Shown: piece by piece, positions 57,550-64,000 of the stretch
Position numbering within the stretch: the first letter of the stretch is position 1
Layout of the letters: each line of letters starts with the position of its first letter
Assembly: GCA_031216915.1 (NCBI GenBank)
Contig: CM062290.1
Location: forward strand, 254,082,581-254,146,580
Direction of reading: 5' to 3'
Source of the DNA: Pictodentalium vernedei
Taxonomy: Eukaryota; Mollusca; Scaphopoda; Dentaliida; Dentaliidae
Length of the DNA: 64,000 bases
Program-made: the position numbers and the translations under genes
Notes under the pieces: model-generated
Database searches by the model: none
Told to the model about the DNA's origin: nothing
Seen by the model: the letters and a program-made list of their open reading frames with translations, nothing else

Positions 57550-57990
57550 AAACTGCTGGAGCTTTCTCCACTTCTTTTTTGTAACCGCTATGGTCAAATA
57601 CCGGGGCCGCTACCAAACCGGCGTTGCTGTTTGGTTTTCTTTTCTTTTCTTCCTTTAAACTTGCCATCGCACAACATTACATTCTGGCTCGCCACCATGG
57701 TGGGACTCAAACCTCTACCATCGCCGAACTGGAACCGAATAGAGTTCGCTCTCTAATAGTTTTAAAGGCGTTGAGGGATTGAGTATTGACCATCTAACAC
57801 TCCAGCGTAAACTGCCGGGTATTCTAACCGCGTGCATAACCCCCTCAGACTCCATTTTGGGCAATAGGAAAGCTAGGCCTGTGTGATCCAAGGGAAAAAA
57901 AATAAGGTTAACCGGGTCGCAAGGGATTTGTAAATCCCACATCCCAATCCCTTCGGCGCGCTAAAACCTTTCATTCATTTCATTTCAACA
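57550..57990 (-). repeat. repeat arm flanking the LINE RT (right, inverted)
   Basis: Read on the minus strand it begins AATGAATGAAAGGTTTTAGC and continues GTGGGATTTACAAATCCCTT. It matches the solo copy at 61504-61755 on the plus strand, and its inner part matches the left arm. Confidence 0.68.
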
Positions 57991-58387
57991 CCCAAGAAGA
58001 AGTATATCATTTCGGGTTTGCATGTCGGCGTTGGAGCACACATATTGTTATTCTGTTATTCAATACAGTGGATTTTATACAATGGATTTTATATTTCATT
58101 ATTCATTATGGATCGGTCTCGTGCTCAATATATTTCGACTTTAGGAATAAAGGTAGGTCGTATATATTATTCTTTAAAAAAAATATTCTGGAAAAACTCC
58201 TAATATACAAGAAAACACAACAAAATGAACTAAAAAAAATATTTTTTAAAGTTATTTTTCAACTCCCAAACTAAGAAATTTTTTACCAAAAGTGGGAACA
58301 TTCGGCCTCGACCGAGGCCGAATGTTCCCGGAAAAATACCTGGGGCCGAATGTTCCCGAGGCCAAAAAGACCCGGACCCGTAACCAA

Positions 58388-58831
58388 CATCGTGAGACCG
58401 ACTTTTTCCTGTCACAAAAATTACTCATATGAAGGACTACCTCTGTTGTGTTGAGATGTATAATATGTAAAACATAATAGATTTATATATATAGTTCTAC
58501 ATTATTTTACTTAGTTTCATATTGTTAGCTTTTCTGATCAAAATTATGTAATGAAATATGTACTCGCTACTCGATTTTTTATTTTTAATTGTACAGTAGC
58601 ATTTATTGGTTAACTATAAAATAAATAAATACGTTTTATAAAATATATTTAATTTAAAAATGCTAGCTCAAGCTCCCAGATTTACTTTTTTGTGCCGAAT
58701 ACCCGACTCATTTTGAAATTTTAACCAAGCTGAATGGCTATAGTGATAACATCAAGGTCATAAAACTATCAGCTAGCATTAATGAAGTGTCCAGACATTG
58801 ATGAATCTTAACTGATAGAGTGCTAAATTAG
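58388..58831. other. intergenic, AT-rich, nothing recognised
   Basis: No gene or element is seen between the 8-bp target duplication and the next inverted-repeat element. Confidence 0.45.
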
Positions 58832-59451
58832 GGGTCCTACTAGAAACCGGAATCGACTCATATTTTACTGATTTTTCGCAATGTTTTGTACTTTTACCAA
58901 TGGCATTCTATCTAATAAGTTTCCACGTGCAAGATTTAGTAAATGTCAAAGGATTTCAGGGTACAGGAAGAGGTTAGCAAAGAGTCTTCCTCGTTTAAAA
59001 GCTTTTTTTCTTTTGATCGAAACATTTTCCAAGGGAAGTAACTTGTCGCGTCATTTTGAACTCGATGTTTTTTCATGCATGGCCAATACAACTCAAAATT
59101 ACTTATTGCTTGAGAAGCGAGAATATCAAACTTGAAGCTGACTGAAATGTGTGTGGGAGGGGGGGGGGGGATTGGGAGGGGATCGGGCATCAAAAACGCA
59201 AACTAAACAAGATTAAAATTTGCTCAATTTGAATGAGAAATTTAGCGAATCATCATCTTGGTTGGTTCATGATTGTTCAAAAAGAAACCCGCACAGAACT
59301 CGACCCTGCGCTCTCTCAGAGAAAACCGCCAAAGTCGGCAAGGGTCGTTGAAAGTTGGGCGAGGTGACAGGGGGGGGGGGGGTGGAAAAGAAGGCCCATA
59401 ACTGCATGCCCCTCTCCTCCTCTCTGCTGATTCCGGTTTCTAGTAGGACCC
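58832..59451. mobile_element. MITE-like element with 23-bp perfect TIRs
   Basis: The first 23 bases (58832-58854, starting GGGTCCTACTAGAAACC) are the exact reverse complement of 59429-59451. The 620-bp interior has G12 and G13 runs (59159-59170 and 59370-59382) and no convincing ORF. The target duplication is unclear. Confidence 0.8.
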
Positions 59452-59635
59452 TTTAGGACCCACGAAGTTTCTATCGCAGAGGCATGCATTAAAACTTGGG
59501 TCATTTGACAAAGTAAGAAGATGCCGCTTTTTCAATTTTAGTTATTTTATTATTTACACATAGATACAAAATTAAAATGAATAACAATTATAACCGGGTG
59601 TAGATATATAACATTCTTTTATTCGTTCGTTCTAA

Positions 59636-59841
59636 TTATGTGACATGATAAGTTTCATTCATTCATTCGATCGATCATTCGTTCTGTCGTTCGTTCGTTC
59701 CTATATACTGATTATGTGATATGAGAAGTTTCATTCATTCATTCGTTCATTCGTTCAGTCCTTCGTTCGTTCCAACTAATTGTGATATAAGAAGTTTCAT
59801 CCATTCGTTCGTTCATTCGTTCAGTCCTTCGTTCGTTCCTA
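59636..59841 (+). repeat. three-unit minisatellite of (CATT/CGTT) tetranucleotides
   Basis: AAGTTTCAT(C/T)CATTC then GTTCGTTC-type tetranucleotides and TGTGATAT(A/G)AGAAG recur about every 80 bp. A C16 run follows at 59846-59861. Confidence 0.82.
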
Positions 59842-60079
59842 CGTGCCCCCCCCCCCCCCCCGACTTTTTCACTAATTATGGGTACCCTAACAGGACGTAT
59901 TCTGGCATAACGTACACAACTCCTATGGCCACATTGACTGTGGGGGATAGTAATAGTTCTAACAAAATTAGCAATTAACACAATAGTGTCCGCGTCGCTG
60001 TCCATTTAAATATATATTGAGATATTGCACATCGCAAGTTCACAACTTGTCATAACAGACTATAGTAATAGTAAAGCTA

Positions 60080-60178
60080 GTCCAAACTTGGACCCAAATT
60101 CCGTAATATAATTTTTTGGTTTTGGTACGTCCTTTTACTTTTAGGCCTATATTACGGAATTTGGATCCAAGTTTGGAC
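60080..60178. mobile_element. 99-bp palindromic MITE flanked by TA
   Basis: Arms 60080-60110 and 60148-60178 (GTCCAAACTTGGA and its complement at the tips) are complementary with about one mismatch. TA lies on both sides (60078-60079 and 60179-60180). The TA sites suggest mobilisation by a Tc1/mariner-type enzyme (inference). Confidence 0.72.
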
Positions 60179-60180
60179 TA

Positions 60181-61237
60181 TGGTAAAATGTGAGCATGTA
60201 TTCCCTTTCCAAAGTTGCACTTAATTTCGTTCCGTATTCACGACATACTTGGTGACAAAGTACCCTCCAACCCAGTAACACAAAAACATTGTCTCGGAGA
60301 TCACATGCTTCAAGAAAAAGGAGCCACCGATTTTGTTGAGAAATAGGGTGTGTTGGCTGAATCACAATGTGCACAAAATGCATGCGGTGCATGGGAACAT
60401 ACGACAAAATGGATTCTAGAAGTAATAGCCATATACCAGAAAGGTACTGGAAGTTGGTAGAATGCGTCTATGTGTTAGTATACAATGTGTCACAATGTGT
60501 AAACATCAAATGCAGCACATTGGCATATGCTTGGTGTGCCGATGCATGTTTGTATGCTAGTGCAATACATACTGCACATAGGCACCTACGGTATTTGAGG
60601 ATACCCATGACATGGTAATCTATTATTGCGGGATACTTACTGGAGAGTACCTTCTGGATGATACCTTTTGGAGGACACTTACAAGGAAAAAAACACATCT
60701 CATTAGGATCAATTGACTTTTATGTAAGGTACTCTAGCATGCGCCATGTCAAGCAAATATATAGACTGGGGCACGTTTTGATAAATGGGGACACACTAAA
60801 CAGTGTAGCCCGAGCTGAGAATATGGTGTAGCTGAGAAATAAAGTTTCGTTTTTTTCTTATTTATCGTTAGATTTCAGTTATTTTTGGTATATAAATCAT
60901 TTGTAGACAAATGAATCTAGGCAAAGTGATTGGGTGTTTTTAAACGTATATATAGTGAAATATACGATAAAATTGCTCCGAGAGACACTAAAAAGTGTAA
61001 GCCGAGAATCTGGTGCAGCCGAGTAATAAAGTGTCGTGGTGACTATGGACAAGCCTAAAAGGTATCTTTAAACAGTATCTTCAGTAAAAGATACCCTCTA
61101 AAAGATATCCCCAAAAGGTAACATCTAACAGTACATTACCTTGTCATAGGTATCCTCAAATACTGAGATGAGGATAAGAGTCGTATGTGTTGTGCACTCA
61201 TTGTTCATTTTCACATTGGCACATATCAGAACGGGAT
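60181..61237. other. intergenic with weak repeat similarity
   Basis: The part at about 61060-61190 resembles 31970-32060. A possible internal repeat pairs 60770-60850 with 60975-61045 (ACTAAACAGTGTAG..GAATATGGTG / ACTAAAAAGTGTAA..GAATCTGGTG). No gene is seen. Confidence 0.45.
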
Positions 61238-61490
61238 CAGGACAACTCAGACCAAAGACAACTCGGACCAAGACAAGTCGGACCACTTTTGAAGATAACT
61301 CGGACCACTTTTGAAGACAACTCGGACCAACTTTGAAGACAAGTCGGCCCAACTTTCAAGACAACTCGGACCACTTTTGAAGACAACTCGGACCAATTTT
61401 CAAGACAAGTCGGCCCAACTTTCAAGACAACTCGGACCACTTTTGGAGACAACTCGGACCAACTTTCAAGACAAGTTGTAACGACTATAA
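61238..61490 (-). repeat. 22-bp minisatellite, left arm of inverted pair
   Basis: About ten units of GACAACTCGGACCACTTTTGAA with AACTTTCAA and AAGTCGGCCC variants. The orientation is opposite to 61848-62062. The minus-strand open frames here are translations of the repeat. Confidence 0.85.
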
Positions 61491-61503
61491 GACAGGTTGG
61501 ACC

Positions 61504-61755
61504 AACTGCGAAGACTGAATGAATGTAAGGTTTTAGCGCGCCTAAGGCTCGCAGGGATGACGTGGGATTTACAAATCCCTTGCGACCAGGTTAACCTTAT
61601 TTTATTTCACTTGGATCACACAGGCCTAGCTTTCCTATTGCCTCAAATGGAGTCTGAGGGGGGTATGCACGCGGTTAGAGTTCCCGGCAGTTTACGTTGG
61701 AGTGTTAGATTGTCAATACTCAATCCCTCAAGGCCATTAAAACTATTACTGTGAC
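61504..61755 (+). repeat. solo copy of the GAATGAATG/TTTTAGCGCGCC repeat
   Basis: It matches the minus-strand copy at 57720-57990 over most of its length (GTGGGATTTACAAATCCCTT, then GGATCACACAGGCCTAGCTT). It lies in the spacer between the two minisatellite arms. Confidence 0.75.
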
Positions 61756-61847
61756 TACAGTCTACTTGTATTCTCTGTAAAACTAGATGAGTTATCGGAT
61801 CAGTTTGCACCCAGGTTGGCTTCTTGCTTTCTTTCTTCATTTGGGCC

Positions 61848-62062
61848 GAGCTGTCTTGAAAGTTGGGTCCGAGTTGTCTTCAGAAGTGGTCCGAGTTGTC
61901 CTGAAAATTGGGCCGAGTTGTCTTGAAAGTTGGTCCGAGTTGTCTTTAAACTTGGTCCGAGTTGTCTTCAAAGTTGGGCCGACTTGTCTTCAAAGTTGGT
62001 CCGAGTTGTCTTCAAAAGTGGTCCGAGTTGTCTTGGTCCGAGTTGTCTTTGGTCTGAGTTAT
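61848..62062 (+). repeat. 22-bp minisatellite, right arm of inverted pair
   Basis: About nine units of GAGTTGTCTTGAAAGTTGGTCC with variants, the reverse complement of the left arm unit. Confidence 0.85.
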
Positions 62063-63065
62063 CTGTAATTCATCAGAACACCAAGTATGTGCCCATGTGC
62101 TTCATGTGATGTGTACACATTGTTACATATTGTATACTATCACATAGATAAATCTGGGAAGTCATAACCTACGCAAAATACGTCAAGGAATGCAAAGAAA
62201 GACAAGAATAAACATAAACCGAGGACCCTTGAAGAATCCGGGTCAAATAGAATGCGTTTCGGTGATTTTTGGTCACATTAGGTTGTCTGTGGTAATTAGC
62301 TTTAATCTAGTTCAATCGATCACTCCCGTCCTATTGGAACCTTTTCGGGGTCTATCGCACGACATTTCATCAAAGATGGCGATCTGGATATACAAAAACT
62401 AGTATTGTCAGGTTATTTGAGGTAATTGGATTTAGTCTAGTTCAATCACTATTAGAGGCATTTGGGTCACATAGCAAGCATATGCCGTTACAGAAACCAA
62501 GACTGCGTCCTCTGGTTAACAAAATGGACAACAGAAACACACATCACCGTCACTATGATAATGACATCACAACATGGCCGCTCAGGCGGGTTACCAAACA
62601 ACCCCATATGGCATAACTGGTTACGTGACTATGCCGTTGAAATCTTCCGCGTCGGTTGCTTGGTCTGCACGAATCGTGATGTCACGTGCATCTAAAAGGC
62701 TCCAACTCGATTTTATTTAGGTTTCTGCTTCCGTAGAGTAAGTGCCTTTTCCAGTTAATAGGTGACGTGATGCAAGAGATGATCACACCCCAGGTCACCA
62801 ACTTGGATGCCATCATCATGTTTATTAGAGATTTGTTCGTGACGATTAAGTGGCTACCTTTGTCGCATTCGTTGACGACCATGGATCTTTAAACCACTTG
62901 CCCTCAACCATTCGCAACTCTATCCTGGTCAGTGTTTACATCATATTCCTTTACAGCAACATACCACCCACACTTGGACTCGAAGGTACAGAAGGTACAG
63001 AATATTAGCTGAAAAAAATTCCCGTTATAATAAGTAACGGAAGTGTCCAGTTTATAATAGGAAGC
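62063..63065. other. intergenic; 62260-62690 related to 32581-33130
   Basis: Only the dispersed-repeat similarity noted at 32581-33130 is recognisable, including AATGACATCACAACATGGCC at about 62559 matching AATGATGTCACAACATGGCT at 33025. No gene is seen. Confidence 0.45.
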
Positions 63066-63355
63066 ATTTATTTGTTTATTGAGGTTTTATAGTACATTCG
63101 ACATCTCACGTCGGACAGTTGTACGGGTGGAGGAAGCCAAAGTACTCGCAGAGACGAGTAATGTCAGACTCCACAACGGACCGACTCCACTCCTTTGGTT
63201 GAAGGCAAGTGCGCCATTGCCTTGCAGTACGCCTTAGTACCCAGGTGGGCAATCTGGATTAAATGGCTTGCCCAATGACACATCTCAGTTGCCCCTGGCG
63301 GGGAACGCACAGTGGAGTGTTCGGTGTGTGAAGTCCAATGACGTAACCACTGAGC
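63066..63355 (-). mobile_element. tRNA-derived SINE, minus strand, full-length-like
   Basis: On the minus strand it starts GCTCAGTGGTTACGTCATTG (A-box-like), then GTTCCCCGCC (B-box region), then GTGTCATTGGGCAAGCCATT. The shared TACTAAGGCGTACTGCA and GGCTTCCTCCACCC follow, ending in a TCAATAAACAAATAAAT tail. It is a diverged relative of 53458-53850. Confidence 0.78.
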
Positions 63356-63417
63356 ATTAAATTCATAGTAGAAAACAACACCTTTAATTTTGGCGACAAT
63401 TTCAAGTAAGAAGCTAC

Positions 63418-63650
63418 ATGATAATGGATACCGGTACCGAATTTTTTCCAGTTTATGCTACCCCAATCCTTGTTTACCTAGAACAAAAACTACACTCGGA
63501 TAAATTTGATTTGGATTCAGAAAATCATTTCAGAAAAACGGAAAGATACCTTGATGACTGCTTCATCATTCTACCTGACGCGACAGAGACACTTAAAAGC
63601 TTCTTGGTAATCTAAAAACAACACCTACCAATTAAGTACTTTCACTATGT
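63418..63650 (+). pseudogene. Penelope-like reverse transcriptase fragment
   Basis: The reading MDTGTEFFPVYATPILVYLE corresponds to the MGTxFAPxYA motif of Penelope-like RTs. It is followed about 26 residues later by RYLDDCFII with the catalytic Asp pair, then a short ETLKSFL helix. A stop at 63613 and a likely frame change (HLPIKYFHYVKNRHSLPF) interrupt the next conserved stretch. Only about 75 residues of the palm are present, and neither finger nor endonuclease domains are seen. It is a remnant with no expected function. Confidence 0.72.
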
Positions 63651-63927
63651 AAAAAACAGGCACTCACTCCCATTCGATATCAGGAGCGTAGCTAGGATTC
63701 TATAATAACCATTTTTGGGGGTTGGGTGTGGCATTGTGGCAAAGGCAAGTATGATGTTTTGAAGGTAATTGGGGTGGGGGGGGGGGGGCTCTCCTAGTTC
63801 TAGCTAGTTCCCGGTCGTTACCACCCCCTCCTCCCAGTTCCCTCAAGGGAAGATGGAGGCGGGTAACTACAGGAAGGTCCTAATTAGTACTAGGTCTCCA
63901 CCGAGAATAAATTTCAAAGTGTAGTGT
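63651..63927. other. intergenic with G13 run
   Basis: A G-rich stretch including 63776-63788 is present; nothing else is recognised. Confidence 0.4.
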
Positions 63928-64000
63928 TGTAAGAACCTGCGGCGTCCTTAGGCAAGACACTTCACCCCCATTGCCCACGTGAGGGCACAGTGGCGTTGTG
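63928..64000 (+). mobile_element. tRNA-derived SINE, cut by the window end
   Basis: GTAAGAACCTGCGGCGTCCT, TAGGCAAGACACTTCACCCC and GAGGGCACAGTGGCGTTGTG match the central part of the SINE at 53550-53620. Confidence 0.7.

Larger units (their letters stand above)
54374..58379. mobile_element. 4.0-kb terminal-inverted-repeat element with 8-bp target duplication
   Basis: GTAACCAA stands at 54366-54373 and again at 58380-58387. The ends are inverted: both read inward as GGG(A/T)(G/C)CGGGTCTTTT(C/T)GG and then CCTCGGGAACATTCGGCC. The motif GGGAACATTCGGCCTCG is repeated three times near the left end. At the right end it forms a hairpin with its own complement (about 58291-58330). No transposase is seen. 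The interior holds a LINE RT and inverted copies of another repeat. An 8-bp duplication fits hAT, P, Merlin or Zisupton; I cannot choose between them. Confidence 0.82.

Noticed and set aside
61125-61452. Minus-strand frames of 71-75 residues with VGPTCL/WSELS repeats
   Set aside because: They are direct translations of the 22-bp minisatellite; open only because the unit lacks stops in that frame.

Overview
The window reads as nuclear DNA of an animal, probably a marine invertebrate; a bivalve mollusc or other lophotrochozoan is my best guess, by inference from the style of its repeats. It contains GT-AG introns of 3.5 to 28 kb, sparse coding sequence, and dense layers of transposable elements: LINEs, DIRS, Tc1, SINEs, a Penelope-like fragment, MITEs and tandem-repeat-bearing elements. 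There is no sign of bacterial gene organisation.

The only clear host gene is a plus-strand GMC (glucose-methanol-choline) FAD oxidoreductase. Its last five coding exons lie at 1856-2009, 30041-30186, 34329-34518, 38013-38235 and 46758-46890. They join in frame to 281 residues, ending with the HPVGTCKMG catalytic-histidine motif and the C-terminal [13 protein letters not shown] block. The N-terminal FAD-binding half must lie left of the window.

The first intron (2010-30040) is a nest of mobile elements. A CR1/jockey-like LINE has its endonuclease split between 7930-8330 and 13430-14334, and its reverse transcriptase at 27343-28835. It is opened by two blocks. The first (about 8.3-13.4 kb) holds an element with a 166-bp tandem array, which itself contains another two-headed repeat element. 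The second (14.3-27.3 kb) holds elements built of 177-bp repeats. These contain a second copy of the same family, a 0.7-kb hairpin-ended element, and a complete-length DIRS retrotransposon (19752-26263) with inverted terminal repeats, internal complementary region, gag-like ORF, RT/RNase H/methyltransferase-like ORF and tyrosine recombinase. Most DIRS enzymes are broken, but its architecture is intact.

At least six elements share one plan: a 5' hairpin, an internal array with a unit close to nucleosome length (about 160-177 bp), and a 3' hairpin followed by a T-rich CTTGTT-like end. At the best-resolved site there is no target duplication. They look like non-autonomous Helentron-type elements, but that assignment is inference.

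Downstream of the oxidoreductase (46.9-64 kb) I see no host gene. This part holds a decayed Tc1-like transposon (47570-49097), another hairpin-ended tandem-repeat element (49174-52126) with a nested one, and tRNA-derived SINEs. It also holds a 4.0-kb terminal-inverted-repeat element with an 8-bp target duplication that encloses a LINE reverse transcriptase (54374-58379). Several MITE-like palindromes, an inverted pair of 22-bp minisatellites (61.2-62.1 kb) and a Penelope-like RT fragment complete the right end. Long G or C homopolymers (10-19 nt) are scattered throughout.
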